From Pseudonocardia sp. T1-2H (GTDB lineage: Bacteria; Actinomycetota; Actinomycetes; Mycobacteriales; Pseudonocardiaceae): a stretch of 64,000 nucleotides of DNA. Both the position numbers and the translations under genes were made by a program. The DNA lies in contig NZ_JBBPCL010000001.1 in assembly GCF_038039215.1 (NCBI RefSeq), forward strand, positions 1,178,001-1,242,000. The letters are read 5' to 3'. Below are positions 1-8,602 of this stretch, in pieces. Below the pieces are notes generated by a model. The model made no database searches and was not told the DNA's origin. It saw only the letters and a list, made by a program, of their open reading frames with translations. How positions within the stretch are numbered: position 1 is the first letter of the stretch; every line of letters starts with the position of its first letter.

Positions 1-288
1 CTGGTGATCGCAGCGGTACCGGTGCTCTTCGTCGGCGGCGAGTTCAGCGGCTCCGACGGACAGGCCGAGGCGGCGATCACGGCGTCGCATCCCGACTACG
101 AGCCGTGGTTCTCCCCGCTCTACGAGCCGCCGTCCCGCGAGGTCGAATCGGGCCTGTTCGCGCTGCAGGCCGCCCTCGGGGCGGGCGTCGTCGGCTACTA
201 CTTCGGCGTCGCCCGGACAAGGCGACGCTCGTCCGGCGACCGGGAGGACGGCGGGTCGGCCGATCAGGCCCGGGACGACGTGGCCTGA
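1..288 (+). CDS. cbiN: CbiN, cobalt ECF transporter component (5' end cut)
   Basis: Small membrane accessory subunit of the CbiMNQO cobalt energy-coupling-factor importer. The reading frame is open from base 1, so the N-terminal membrane segment begins before the window; the GTG at 4 is probably an internal codon. The visible part has the family's extracytoplasmic motif FSGSDGQAEAAI and then FSPLYEPPSREVESGLFALQ, a second membrane segment (ALGAGVVGYYFGVA) and a charged tail. Its stop overlaps the start of cbiQ by one base (TGATG). cbiM should lie just upstream, outside the window. Family assignment is firm from the motif plus the cbiQ-cbiO context; only the start is unknown. Confidence 0.9.
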   Translation: MVIAAVPVLFVGGEFSGSDGQAEAAITASHPDYEPWFSPLYEPPSREVESGLFALQAALGAGVVGYYFGVARTRRRSSGDREDGGSADQARDDVA

Positions 289-1031
289 TGCTGCCACTGG
301 ATGCCGCGGCCTACGGCAACCGCTGGCGCTTCCGGCACCCTGGGGAGAAGGCGTTCCTCTCACTCGGGCTGCTGCTGCTCGCTGTCGTGCTGCCGCCGTG
401 GCCGGGCGCCGCGGTGTGCGGTCCGGTCGCGCTAGTGCTGCTGCTCGGCCCGGCCGGTGTCGCCCCGCGGACAGCGTGGAAGGCGGTCCGCGTACCCCTC
501 GGGTTCGTCCTCGTCGGGGCGGTGCCGCTGCTGGTCACCCTCGGCGGCGACCCGTGGCTGGCCTGGAACCCGGACGGGTTGCTGCCCGCGGCCGCGCTGA
601 CGGCCCGCGCGGTCGCCGCCCTGCTGTGCCTGTTGCTGTTCGCCGCGACGACACCGCTGGCCGACCTGTTGCCGCGGCTCACACGCCTGGGTGTGCCGCC
701 CGCGATCACCGAGGTCGCGATGCTGATCTACCGGATGTTGTTCCTCCTGCTCGAGTCCGCCCGGGCCGTCCGCGAGGCGCAGGCGGGACGGCTCGGGTTC
801 CGCACCTGGGGCACGAGCTACCGGTCGGTGACCGGTCAGGCCGGTTCGATCTTCGTCCGGGCGTTCGACCGGGCCCGCCGGCTCGAGCACGGGCTGGCCT
901 CGCGCGGCTACGACGGCGACCTGCGCGTCCGGGTCGCCTCCCGGCCGGTGTCCCGGGAGTTCGTCGTCGCGACGGCCGTGCTGCTCGTGGCGGTCGTCGT
1001 GGTCACCCTTGGCCTGCGGAGTGTGCTGTGA
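288..1031 (+). CDS. cbiQ: CbiQ, cobalt ECF transporter transmembrane (T) component
   Basis: Transmembrane coupling subunit of 247 aa that links the CbiMN substrate-binding part to the CbiO ATPase. The ATG at 288 overlaps the cbiN stop. Several hydrophobic segments are visible: LSLGLLLLAVVLPPWPG, GPVALVLLLGPAGV and AALLCLLLFAATTPLADLL near the N-terminal half, and a last one at the C-terminus (FVVATAVLLVAVVVVTLGL). The cytoplasmic ARG-type coupling region is represented by ESARAVREAQAGRLGF and RARRLEHGLASRGYDG, the latter matching the usual A-x-x-x-RG helix that docks on the ATPase. Translation is coupled to cbiO through a GTGA overlap. Confidence 0.92.
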   Translation: MLPLDAAAYGNRWRFRHPGEKAFLSLGLLLLAVVLPPWPGAAVCGPVALVLLLGPAGVAPRTAWKAVRVPLGFVLVGAVPLLVTLGGDPWLAWNPDGLLPAAALTARAVAALLCLLLFAATTPLADLLPRLTRLGVPPAITEVAMLIYRMLFLLLESARAVREAQAGRLGFRTWGTSYRSVTGQAGSIFVRAFDRARRLEHGLASRGYDGDLRVRVASRPVSREFVVATAVLLVAVVVVTLGLRSVL

Positions 1032-1870
1032 GCGGGACGCCCCTGCTGGAGGGCCGCGCGCTCGCGTTCGCCTACGAGCGCGGCCGGCCGGTGCTCGACG
1101 GCGCGCAGATCACCGTGCACGCCGGCCGCCGCATCGCGGTGCTGGGACCCAACGGCGGCGGGAAGACGACCCTGTTCCGGCTGCTGGTCGGGCTCCTCGA
1201 GCCCACCTCGGGGCAGGTCCTGCTCGACGGGGAGCCGCTCGTGCGCAGCAGGCGCGGTCTGACCCGGTTGCGCAAGCAGGTCCAGCTCGTCCTGCAGGAC
1301 CCGGACGACCAGCTCTTCGCCGCGGACGTCACCCAGGACGTGTCGTTCGGTCCGGTCAACATGGGCCTGCCCGCGGCCGATGTCGAAGCGCGCGTGGCGG
1401 CCGCGCTGGATGCCCTGGACATCACCGATCTCGCCGACCGGCCGACCCACCTGCTGTCGTTCGGGCAGCGCAAACGGGTGTCGGTCGCCGGCGCGATCGC
1501 GATGTGCCCGCGGCTGCTGGTCCTCGACGAGCCGACCGCCGGCCTCGACCCGGCCGGGGTCGAAGCGCTGATGGAGATCATTACGGGGCTGCACCGCGCG
1601 GGCACGACGATCGTCCTGTCGACCCACGACGTCGACCTGGCCTACCGGTGGGCCGACGAGGTGGCCGTCGTGGCCTCGGGCACGGTACGGAGCGCGGGCG
1701 TCGACGAGGCGTTGGGGGATCCCGAGCTGCTGCGGTCCGCGCGGCTCGGGCCGGCGTGGGCCCCCGGTGTGCACCGGCTGCTGCGCGAGCTCGGCTCCGA
1801 GGACCGGCCACGGACGGCGGCCGAGCTGTCCGCGGTGGTGGTCGAGCGTCTCGGGCGGGCCAGCCGCTGA
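1028..1870 (+). CDS. cbiO: CbiO, cobalt ECF transporter ATPase
   Basis: ABC ATPase of 280 aa that powers cobalt uptake. The GTG start at 1028 overlaps the cbiQ stop by 4 bp, which decides it against longer upstream frames. Walker A is GPNGGGKT at about residues 40-47, the Q-loop is VLQDPDDQLFA, the signature is LSFGQRKRV (a variant of LSGGQ seen in this family), and Walker B is LLVLDEPTAGLDP, followed by a switch His in LSTHDVDLA. Length is normal for CbiO/EcfA proteins. It is the last gene of the operon; a GC-rich hairpin follows 32 bp after the stop. Cobalt supply fits a B12-dependent actinomycete; whether a cobalamin riboswitch controls it cannot be seen because the operon start is outside the window. 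Confidence 0.93.
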   Translation: MSGTPLLEGRALAFAYERGRPVLDGAQITVHAGRRIAVLGPNGGGKTTLFRLLVGLLEPTSGQVLLDGEPLVRSRRGLTRLRKQVQLVLQDPDDQLFAADVTQDVSFGPVNMGLPAADVEARVAAALDALDITDLADRPTHLLSFGQRKRVSVAGAIAMCPRLLVLDEPTAGLDPAGVEALMEIITGLHRAGTTIVLSTHDVDLAYRWADEVAVVASGTVRSAGVDEALGDPELLRSARLGPAWAPGVHRLLRELGSEDRPRTAAELSAVVVERLGRASR

Positions 1871-1901
1871 CGCACCACCCGCGGCCGGGCCGGCGTCGAA
1901 T

Positions 1902-1922
1902 GCGGGCGCCGTCGGCGCCCGC
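1902..1922 (+). terminator. GC hairpin after cbiO
   Basis: Perfect 9-bp inverted repeat GCGGGCGCC / GGCGCCCGC with a 3-nt loop, starting 31 bp after the cbiO stop. There is no U-run, as is common in high-GC actinobacteria, so termination is inferred from position. Confidence 0.5.
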
Positions 1923-2719
1923 CGAAATCGAGTGACGCCGTGGGGTCCGGTGACCTGGATGGGTCGGCGGACAGCGATCCGCGGAGTGGCGGCGCGCCGA
2001 TTGCACGCCGCGCTCCACGAGGTCGAGATCCTGTGGCCCGGCAGGCCGCGGAGGTGTTGGTCGGCCAGCAGGTCGTGCCCGCGTCAGCCGGGCACGACGC
2101 GTCGGACGACGCTGTGCGAACGCGTAGCCGCCGCGCTGCTCGTGCCCGTCGGGTCCGACGGTGCACCAGTGAACGGTGTGTTCCCCGGTGGCGGGCGGTC
2201 GCGGGGCGACTCCGACGGTCAGCGCGCGCTCGCCGTGCGCCGTACGGCGTAGCGGAGGTGCAGCTCGCCGCGGGCGGGAAGCGAGTCGGCGTAGGTGCCG
2301 TCCAGGTTGCTCAGCTTCGCGAGGTTGTTCCGGTGGGGCCTCTGACGTCGTCCGCGATGCAAGAGATCTCAATTGGCGAAGGCATGCTCACGTTCGTTGA
2401 CCCGGGGGCATTTCCGGTGATGCTTGACGCGGGAACACGGTCGTGATCAAGGCCCGGAGTAATGCAGCGAATGAGGTCACGAACGCGAGCCGCCGGTCGT
2501 TGAGTGTCGTTCGACCCGGACCTCGGCTCCTGGGCCAGCCAGGTGGCCAGCCAGCCCATCGGCACGGCACTGATCGGGTCCGCCATGACGAACCCGCCGC
2601 CTGGCGGTGGGTGACGGCCGGCCCGGTGCCGGACGGAGGACCGCAACGAAGAGGGTGAACGCCCCGCAGCAGGTCGACCGTGCGGTCACGCTGCCGGGAA
2701 CGGTCCGCGCCGTCATGGG
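1923..2719. other. Non-coding or decayed stretch between cbiO and frdD
   Basis: No recognisable gene. The only protein-like text is on the minus strand at about 2231-2345: an open frame reading NLAKLSNLDGTYADSLPARG, then HLRYAVRRTASAR and a stop. It looks like the C-terminal end of a real protein, but nothing coherent precedes it and I do not recognise the family. At 2460-2680 the base pattern remains GC-rich but has no start, Shine-Dalgarno or domain motif. Best read as gene debris. Confidence 0.4.
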
Positions 2720-3073
2720 TCATCCGAACAGCACGACGGCCGCCCAGACCGATCCGGCGAGCGCCCCGGCGTAGCACAGCACGGTGATCGGCGCCCGCAG
2801 CCGCGGGAGCTGCAACCCCTCCGAGAGCGTGTAGCGGAACCGGTGCGCCCAGTGCAGCAGCGCCAGCACGCACAACCCGAACAGCACGATCCGGGTGAGC
2901 GGGTGGCCGAAGACCGCCGCCAGATGGGGGTACTCGGGCGGCGCCAGCAGCCCCAGGGGGAACACGACACCGAAGAGCAGCAGCAGCACCGGGACGAGCA
3001 GCGCGGACACCACCCCGCCAGCGCTGAACAGCAACCAGGCCACCGCCTCCGCGGACGAGCGCCGTGCCGTCAT
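2720..3073 (-). CDS. frdD: Fumarate reductase membrane anchor subunit FrdD
   Basis: 117 aa, three hydrophobic helices (about residues 10-38, 56-77 and 92-115), the usual size of FrdD anchors. The family pattern FGVVFPLGLL and the motif LHWAHRFRYTLSEGLQL (central H-x-x-H-R-x-R-x-x-L-x-x-G) are present. With FrdC it anchors the FrdAB dimer on the inner membrane face and forms the menaquinol site. The start overlaps the frdC stop by 4 bp (ATGA). It is the last gene of the operon. Confidence 0.92.
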   Translation of the reverse strand: MTARRSSAEAVAWLLFSAGGVVSALLVPVLLLLFGVVFPLGLLAPPEYPHLAAVFGHPLTRIVLFGLCVLALLHWAHRFRYTLSEGLQLPRLRAPITVLCYAGALAGSVWAAVVLFG

Positions 3074-3543
3074 GGTCCGGCCCCCAACACGATCCACACG
3101 ACAACCGCGGAGACCACCACCCACGCTGCGAAGTGGCCCGCCGCGATCATCGGGGAGGGCACCCGTCGCCCCCGCAGCCGGATCACCATTGCCTGTGGGG
3201 CGAGGTTGAACCAGGTGATCGCGTGCAGCACCACGAAGGCCAGCGCCACGACGTTCACCACGAGCAGCCATGGGCTGCTGCCCCACTCGAGGAACGCGTG
3301 GTAGGAGTCGCTGCCGCCGTGGACCGCCGCGACCAGCAGCAGGAGGTACACGACGAACCAGGCGACGAACAGGCTGGACAGCTCGCGCAACGCGAACAGC
3401 AGGTAGGAGGGGCGGCGCACCCACCAGAGCCGGGAGATCCGCGGCTGGTACGTCCGGGCCCGGGGCCGGGCCGGTCCGCTCGCCCGCTCACTCAGGGTCG
3501 AGGCCTCGCGCCGGTTCGGCGACCGGTCCGCCAGTTCACTCAT
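3070..3543 (-). CDS. frdC: Fumarate reductase membrane anchor subunit FrdC
   Basis: 157 aa. A polar N-terminal tail of about 40 residues precedes [20 protein letters not shown], the classic start of FrdC helix I. Helix II ([20 protein letters not shown]) runs into [20 protein letters not shown], a well-conserved FrdC signature, and helix III ([19 protein letters not shown]) ends the protein. This is a heme-less E. coli FrdC-type subunit rather than an Sdh cytochrome b subunit. It overlaps frdB and frdD by 4 bp each, so translation is coupled. Its N-terminal tail is longer than that of the E. coli protein (about 130 aa). Confidence 0.92.
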   Translation of the reverse strand: MSELADRSPNRREASTLSERASGPARPRARTYQPRISRLWWVRRPSYLLFALRELSSLFVAWFVVYLLLLVAAVHGGSDSYHAFLEWGSSPWLLVVNVVALAFVVLHAITWFNLAPQAMVIRLRGRRVPSPMIAAGHFAAWVVVSAVVVWIVLGAGP

Positions 3544-4316
3544 CGCGACCCCCGGGGCAGCAGGAGGGATCGCAGCGTCCGCGTCGCCGCGGTCAGCTTG
3601 TACCGCTGGATCGCCCCGGCCGGGTCAACGCCCTTCGGGCACGCCGTGGTGCATTCCCCCACGTACGTGCAGGCCCAGACCCCTTCCGCGGTGGCGAGCA
3701 CGTCCATCCGCCGGTGGGCGCCCTGGTCCCGAGAGTCGAGGTTGTACCGCTGGGCGAGCGCGAGCGCGGCCGGGCCGAGGAAGTCCGGTTCGAGGCCGTA
3801 GACCGGGCACGCGGCGTAGCAGAGCATGCAGTTGATGCACATGCTGTACTGCTTGTACTCGTCCATCTCGGCGGGCGTCTGCAGGAACTCGACGCCGTCG
3901 ACCCCCTGCTCGTCGTCCCGCACCAGCCACGGCTGCACCGCGGGCAGCTTGCGCAGGAAGTCGTCGATGTCCACGACGAGATCACGGATGACCGGGAAGT
4001 TCGCCAGCGGCTCGACCCGCACCGGTCCCGGGGCGTAGTCGGTGAGGAACGTGCCACAGGTCAGCGCCGGGTCGCCGTTGACCGTCATGCCGCAGCTGCC
4101 GCAGATGCCCATCCGGCACGACCAGCGGAACGACAGCGTCCCGTCGAGCCGGTCCTTGATGTAGTTCAGCCCGTCGAGGACCGCCCACTCCTCGCGCATC
4201 GGGACCACGTACTCCTGGATCGTGGGCGCGGAGTCGGCGTCCGGCCGGTAGCGGGCGACCTGCATCGTGATGGTGCTGTCTGCTCGCTCCGGCAAGTTCC
4301 GCTCGGTGTCCGGCAT
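3540..4316 (-). CDS. frdB: Fumarate reductase iron-sulfur subunit FrdB
   Basis: 258 aa electron-transfer subunit between quinol and the FrdA flavin. The 2Fe-2S ligands are Cys67, 72, 75 and 87 ([15 protein letters not shown] then C). The 4Fe-4S and 3Fe-4S clusters use Cys160/163/166/170 ([15 protein letters not shown]) and Cys216/222/226 ([17 protein letters not shown]). The second cysteine of the third motif is replaced as expected for a 3Fe-4S centre. It sits 4 bp downstream of frdA and overlaps frdC. All ligands are intact, so the complex should be functional. Confidence 0.95.
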   Translation of the reverse strand: MPDTERNLPERADSTITMQVARYRPDADSAPTIQEYVVPMREEWAVLDGLNYIKDRLDGTLSFRWSCRMGICGSCGMTVNGDPALTCGTFLTDYAPGPVRVEPLANFPVIRDLVVDIDDFLRKLPAVQPWLVRDDEQGVDGVEFLQTPAEMDEYKQYSMCINCMLCYAACPVYGLEPDFLGPAALALAQRYNLDSRDQGAHRRMDVLATAEGVWACTYVGECTTACPKGVDPAGAIQRYKLTAATRTLRSLLLPRGSR

Positions 4317-4320
4317 GCCG

Positions 4321-6060
4321 TCACCTCCCGTAGACCCGTTCGCCCGGCGGCCATCGGGTGATCGTCACCGGCAGATACTCGACGCGGGGCGCCCCGCCCA
4401 GGTCGCGGGAGACCAGCGAGTGCGCCAGGAACCGGGCGTCGTCCCGGCGCGGGAAATCGGTGCGCTGGTGCGCGCCCCGCGACTCCTCGCGGCGCAGCGC
4501 GCACGCCACCACCGTCTCGGCCACGTCCAGCATGAAGCCCAGCTCGAGGGCCGCGACCAGCTCGGTGTTGAAGGAGCGGCTGCCGTCCTCGATCGTTGCG
4601 TGCACGAACCGGTCGCGCAGGTCCTGAAGCCGGTCGGCGCCCTTGACCAGCGACTCGGTGTCCCGGTATATCCCGGCGCTGCCCTCCATTGCGTGCTGCA
4701 TGTCGGTGCGGACGTCGGCGATCCGCTCCCGGCCGGCTCGCCGGGCGAGCAGGTCCCGTTCCAGGCGGCGCCGCTCGTCCGCGATCTGGGCCTGCACGGC
4801 CGGCCCGGGGGTCGCGTCGTGCGCGGCGGCGAACTCGGCGGCCGCGATCCCGGCGCGGCGGCCGAACACCAGCAGCTCCGGGAGCGAGTTCGAGCCCAAC
4901 CGGTTGGCCCCGTTGATGCTCACGCAGGCGACCTCGCCTGCCGCGTACAGGCCGGGGAGCCCGGTGGCGCCGTCGATGTCGGTGTGGACGCCGCCCATCA
5001 TGTAGTGCTGCACCGGCCGCACCGGAATCAGCTCGTGCACCGGGTCGATCCGCTCGTACTGCAGGCACAACTCCCGCACGAACGGCAGCTTGCTGTCGAT
5101 CACTGTCGCACCGAGGTGGCGCAGGTCCAGGTGCACGACCGGGCCGTACGGGGAGTCGAGGGTGCGGCCCTTTTCCTGCTCGTGGACGAACGCCTGGGAC
5201 AGCCGATCCCGGGGACCGAGCTCCATGCTGCGCATCACCGGGGTGGGCGAGGGCGTGCCGAGGTCGTAGTCCTGCAGGTAGCGGTAGCCGTCCTTGTTCA
5301 GCAGCCACCCACCCTCCGCCCGGGCCGCCTCGGTGATCAGGATGCCGGTGAACGGCAGGCCGGTCGGGTGGTACTGGACGAACTCCATGTCCTTCAGCGG
5401 GGCGCCCGCGCGATAGGCCAGTGCCATGCCGTCCCCGGTCTTGATGTTGCCGTTCGTGGTGAACGGGAACACCCGCCCGCACCCGCCCGTGCACAAGACG
5501 ACCGCCCGCCCCGTGATGGCCTCGATCCGGCCGGTGGCCAGCTCGATGCCGACAACACCGTGCACCTGGTTGTCGTCGACCAGCAGCGTCGTGACGTACC
5601 ACTCGTCATAGCGGATGATCCGGTCGTATTTCAGCGAGGTCTGGAAGAGGGTGTGCAGCAGGTGGAAGCCGGTCTTGTCGGCGGCGAACCACGTACGCAT
5701 CTTCTTCATGCCGCCGAACGCGCGGACCGCCACCTCGCCGTCGGGCTGCCGGCTCCACGGGCAGCCCCAGTGCTCCAGCTGCAGCAGCTCGTGCGGTGCC
5801 TCCTGCACGAAAGCCTCGACGGCGTCCTGGTCGCACAGCCAGTCGCTGCCGGACACCGTGTCGTAAGCGTGCTCGTCCAGGCTGTCGTCGGTCGCGATGA
5901 CCGCCGCGGCGCCGCCCTCCGCCGAGACCGTGTGGCTGCGCATCGGGTAGACCTTGGAGACGACCGCTACGTTCAGCTGCGGGTTCGCCTGCACGATCGC
6001 GAGGGCGGCGCGCAGCCCGGCGCCGCCGCCACCCACCACCACTACGTCGTGGTCCGCCAT
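4321..6060 (-). CDS. frdA: Fumarate reductase flavoprotein subunit FrdA
   Basis: 579 aa catalytic subunit interconverting fumarate and succinate. The FAD-binding [10 protein letters not shown] lies at about residues 10-19, and the covalent-FAD histidine is His43 in [13 protein letters not shown]. The substrate motif VQYHPTGLP is near residue 230, and the dicarboxylate-binding [16 protein letters not shown] is near 350. The C-terminal capping domain is complete ([18 protein letters not shown]). The ATG start is followed at once by the Rossmann motif. Encoded with FrdBCD, it suggests menaquinone-linked fumarate respiration or redox balancing at low oxygen in addition to any TCA succinate dehydrogenase elsewhere. 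Confidence 0.95.
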   Translation of the reverse strand: MADHDVVVVGGGGAGLRAALAIVQANPQLNVAVVSKVYPMRSHTVSAEGGAAAVIATDDSLDEHAYDTVSGSDWLCDQDAVEAFVQEAPHELLQLEHWGCPWSRQPDGEVAVRAFGGMKKMRTWFAADKTGFHLLHTLFQTSLKYDRIIRYDEWYVTTLLVDDNQVHGVVGIELATGRIEAITGRAVVLCTGGCGRVFPFTTNGNIKTGDGMALAYRAGAPLKDMEFVQYHPTGLPFTGILITEAARAEGGWLLNKDGYRYLQDYDLGTPSPTPVMRSMELGPRDRLSQAFVHEQEKGRTLDSPYGPVVHLDLRHLGATVIDSKLPFVRELCLQYERIDPVHELIPVRPVQHYMMGGVHTDIDGATGLPGLYAAGEVACVSINGANRLGSNSLPELLVFGRRAGIAAAEFAAAHDATPGPAVQAQIADERRRLERDLLARRAGRERIADVRTDMQHAMEGSAGIYRDTESLVKGADRLQDLRDRFVHATIEDGSRSFNTELVAALELGFMLDVAETVVACALRREESRGAHQRTDFPRRDDARFLAHSLVSRDLGGAPRVEYLPVTITRWPPGERVYGR

Positions 6061-6070
6061 CCCGCCCGGC

Positions 6071-6304
6071 TCATTCGGCGTGTTCGGCGGACAGCTCGTT
6101 CAGCAGCACCCGGCCGTCGTGGCGGGTGACTCTGGTGCGGCAGCTCCCGTCATGGAACTGGTGCTCGATCGAGCGGCAGCCACAGTCGTAGGTGACGTCG
6201 TCGCACCGGATGCCGGAGCCGTCGTCCTCGAAGTAGCGGCTGCCGTTCACCCGCCTCCCACACGGAGCCTTCTCGTCCGTGAAGGGCGTCTTCGTTCCGA
6301 TCAC
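6071..6304 (-). CDS. Small Cys-rich conserved-looking protein heading the frd operon
   Basis: 77 aa when started at the GTG at 6304 ([20 protein letters not shown]...). It lies 10 bp upstream of frdA in the same direction, so it is very likely the first gene of the frd operon. Four cysteines at about residues 15, 34, 41 and 43 ([28 protein letters not shown]) plus a fifth at 55 (GSCRTRV) and several His suggest a metal or Fe-S site. No membrane segment or signal is seen. I do not recognise a named family. A longer in-frame start at 6367 exists, but that extension is Arg/Pro-rich and unlike the rest. Inference: maturation, regulation or accessory function for the reductase. Confidence 0.65.
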   Translation of the reverse strand: MIGTKTPFTDEKAPCGRRVNGSRYFEDDGSGIRCDDVTYDCGCRSIEHQFHDGSCRTRVTRHDGRVLLNELSAEHAE

Positions 6305-6487
6305 GGCCCACCTCCTCGAGGGCGGGGCCGAAAGCCTCATCGGCGGGAGTCGTCGGTGTGGGGGCATCGACCTCGGCTGTGATGCCTGTCACCCTTGATG
6401 GCACAACTCGGCAGCCGAGTCAAGCCCCGAGTCGACCGGCGCCGAGGGAGCTGTCGGGTCCGGGCATTGCGCAGCTCAGCCGGGGAC

Positions 6488-6601
6488 GTCGCGCTGCAGG
6501 CCGCCGACGGCTACTTCCGGATCTTCGGCCGGGTGCACGACGTGATCAACATCGCCGGGCACCGGCTGGGCACCAAAGAACTGGAGTCGGCCAGCATCGA
6601 A
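6488..6601 (+). pseudogene. Acetyl/propionyl-CoA synthetase C-terminal fragment
   Basis: About 38 codons on the plus strand read [20 protein letters not shown] then [18 protein letters not shown], the hinge and start of the C-terminal domain of Acs/PrpE-type AMP-forming synthetases (normally YxTGDxAxxDxDGYFxIxGRxDDVIxVAGHRxGTxELE). Nothing of the rest of the enzyme is present on either side; upstream sequence loses homology before 6488 and the catalytic Lys region is absent. It is a relic that also supplies the tail of the overlapping antisense regulator gene. Confidence 0.75.
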
Positions 6602-7349
6602 GCTCCGCTCGGCGTTCCGCCAGCGTCGTGGCGACCTTGACCAGCTTGGTGTTGAGCGCCTGCGACGCCTCGCGCAGGACCTGGAACGCTTCGCTCTCGC
6701 TGATGCCGCGGCGCTCCATCAGCACTCCCTTGGCCTGCCCGATCACGTCGCGGCTGCGTATCGCTTCCTTGAGTTGCGCGACCTGTAGCTCGGCGGCGTT
6801 GGTGGCGATGGTGCCGGCGAGCGCGGTGGCGGCGTGCGCGGCGAGGATCACCGCCATGTCCCGGTCCACGGCGTCGAGCCCGTGGGGCTGGGCGGAGTAG
6901 AAGTTGAGGGCGCCCATACGAGGTGGCTCTTGTTTGGGGAACAGTCCCAGAGACAGCACGCTGCGTACTCCGCGCTGCGCAGCGGCAGGTCCCCACGCGG
7001 GGTACGCGGAGTCGGTTTCCAGGTCCAGGGACTCGGCGAGCCCGAGGCCCGATGTGCGGCTCGCTTCGATCCCGGGCCCCTCACCGAGCTCGGACTGCAG
7101 CTCGTCGAGGGCCTCGGCCAGTGGTGCAGTGGCGACCGGCGTGTCGAGCCGCCCGTCGGGGGTATGAAGGGTGACGCTGACGAGGTCCGCGCCGGGAACG
7201 ACCGTCTCCGCCGCGGTCGCGACTCGGATGAGGACGTCGTGAACGGTGCTCGCGGCGAGCAGTTCCTGGGCCAGCATGAGGAACTCCATGACCACCGCGT
7301 TCGGTGGTTCGGAGAGGCGTCGTTCCGAATCCCTCATGTCGCCTGCCAT
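6546..7349 (-). CDS. GAF-ANTAR transcription antitermination regulator, chimeric tail
   Basis: 267 aa. An N-terminal GAF sensor domain spans about residues 25-180 ([52 protein letters not shown]). A C-terminal ANTAR RNA-binding domain covers about 188-245 ([39 protein letters not shown]). This is the common actinobacterial GAF-ANTAR layout; such proteins act on terminator hairpins in mRNA. The start at 7349 has a strong GGAAGGAGT site 6 bp upstream. The normal end at ...TLAERRAEL (about 6605) runs on into 18 residues that are the antisense of the acyl-CoA synthetase fragment, so the C-terminus was remodelled by a recombination joint. The ANTAR helices are intact and the protein is probably functional. 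Confidence 0.85.
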   Translation of the reverse strand: MAGDMRDSERRLSEPPNAVVMEFLMLAQELLAASTVHDVLIRVATAAETVVPGADLVSVTLHTPDGRLDTPVATAPLAEALDELQSELGEGPGIEASRTSGLGLAESLDLETDSAYPAWGPAAAQRGVRSVLSLGLFPKQEPPRMGALNFYSAQPHGLDAVDRDMAVILAAHAATALAGTIATNAAELQVAQLKEAIRSRDVIGQAKGVLMERRGISESEAFQVLREASQALNTKLVKVATTLAERRAELRCWPTPVLWCPAGARRC

Positions 7350-7601
7350 CGTGGGACTCCTTCCGGTCGGCGGCGTTCCGCGCGACGCTGGAGCTAGTGA
7401 ACGGACACGGGTCCGTCGGCCCGACCCTGAACCCTATATCTGGGACGGCGGCCGGACGACCAGACAGGGCCCCCTGCTTTGCCAGGCGATCTTCCGGGGC
7501 GAGGCGAGCTGAAGCTCGGCGGTCCTAGGCAGGTCGCCTGTTGACATCCCTCCCCGCGGCTGGGGACGGGGCAAGGCCGGAGCCGGGGGGCCGCGAACGG
7601 G

Positions 7602-8108
7602 TCAGGGCTTGCGGGCGTAGCAGCGCAGGTTGCGGATGTCGTAGGTGAAGATCTCGCGGACGATGAGGTGCGGCTCGACGGCCGCGCGCAGCGAATCGGG
7701 GTCGAACATCGTGTGGTGGGCGTTCCAGATCCACAGCGGCACGCCGTGGCCGTCGACGCCCTGGTGGGCGGCACGCTCGGAGTGCCCGCCCAAGATCCAG
7801 TGATTGGCCTCGGCGGTGTCGATCTCGCCGGCGACCCACTGGGCGGCGACGAACTTCGCGTCGGGGACGCCGATGTCGACGGCGGCGCCGGGTTTGAGGA
7901 CCCGGGCCCACTCGCGCAGCGTCTGGTCGATGAGTTCGTAACTCTGGTGCTCGAGCACGTGGTTGGCGCGTAGCGCGTCCAGCGAGCCGGTCCTGAAGGG
8001 CAGCCGGTCGATCCGGCAACGCACCTCGATGTCGGGCAGCGCCAGCAGGTCGACGTGCAGGTCGTAATCGGGGTGCGGCTTCTCCCCGGCGCCGATCTCG
8101 AGCCTCAT
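7602..8108 (-). CDS. Class I SAM-dependent methyltransferase
   Basis: 168 aa, small Methyltransf_11-type protein. Motif I is LEIGAGEKPHPDYD at residues 3-16 and the acidic end of beta 2 is HVDLLALPD. The post-I segment is SLDALRANHVLEH, and WARVLKPGAAVDIGVPD is the typical beta4-alphaD stretch. The C-terminus carries HHTMFDPDSLRAAVEPHLIV, as in sugar/lipid methyltransferases of polysaccharide clusters. It overlaps the upstream acyltransferase by 4 bp (ATGA), so the two are co-translated. With the glycosyltransferase further upstream it suggests a methylated and acylated glycan; the substrate cannot be told. Confidence 0.8.
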   Translation of the reverse strand: MRLEIGAGEKPHPDYDLHVDLLALPDIEVRCRIDRLPFRTGSLDALRANHVLEHQSYELIDQTLREWARVLKPGAAVDIGVPDAKFVAAQWVAGEIDTAEANHWILGGHSERAAHQGVDGHGVPLWIWNAHHTMFDPDSLRAAVEPHLIVREIFTYDIRNLRCYARKP

Positions 8109-8602
8109 CGGCCGGGCGGGGTGATCGTGTCGATCGGCTCGGCCGGTCGCCCGGCCACCACCGTGTAGGGCTCGACGTCCCCGCGCACCAACGAACCGGC
8201 GGCCACCACGGCATGCTCGCCGATGGTCACCGGGCCGAGCACCAGGACATGGCTGGCCAGCCAGACCCCGTCGCCGATCACCACATCACGGCCGGAGCGC
8301 GGGAAGGTGAGCTGGCGCTCGCGGCCGAACTTCTCGATGTCATGGGTGCCGGTGAGCACCGCGACGTCATGGCCGAAGAACGCGTACTCGCCGACGGTGA
8401 TCGTGCCGCCGGACAGGTTGAACAGCGCGTTGTTGACCACAGCGGTGTCCGACAGGTGCAGCCGGGACCGGTCGCCGTGCCAGCGGGGCCGGTAGAGCGC
8501 GTCCAGCTTGAGCTGCTCGACCTGCGCAGCCAGCTGCTCGGCCACCAAAGCGCCGATAGGACCGCGCAGCACTCCGGCGATCAGCCGGTCACGCAGTCGC
8601 AT
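8105..8602 (-). CDS. Left-handed beta-helix (hexapeptide) acyltransferase
   Basis: 165 aa acetyl- or acyltransferase of the LbetaH family. Hexad repeats are visible from about residue 50 (LSDTAVVNNALFNLSGGTIT, VGEYAFFGHDVAVLTGTHDI), and the coil GDGVWLASHVLVLGPVTIG leads to EHAVVAAGSLVRGDVEPYTV and VAGRPAEPI, the standard C-terminus of maltose/galactoside-type O-acetyltransferases. The His in TGTHDI is the likely catalytic base. The N-terminal 45 residues are a polar helix. It overlaps the glycosyltransferase end by 22 bp and the methyltransferase start by 4 bp, indicating one operon. Confidence 0.82.
   Translation of the reverse strand: MRLRDRLIAGVLRGPIGALVAEQLAAQVEQLKLDALYRPRWHGDRSRLHLSDTAVVNNALFNLSGGTITVGEYAFFGHDVAVLTGTHDIEKFGRERQLTFPRSGRDVVIGDGVWLASHVLVLGPVTIGEHAVVAAGSLVRGDVEPYTVVAGRPAEPIDTITPPGR

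Noticed and set aside
4267-6129. 620-codon plus-strand frame across frdA and the frd small gene
   Set aside because: Exact antisense of FrdA, which has intact flavin and substrate motifs; no ribosome-binding site or known domain on the plus strand.
6395-6640. 81-aa plus-strand protein containing the Acs-like segment
   Set aside because: Too short for any ANL enzyme, no flanking homology and no ribosome-binding site; treated as a fragment.
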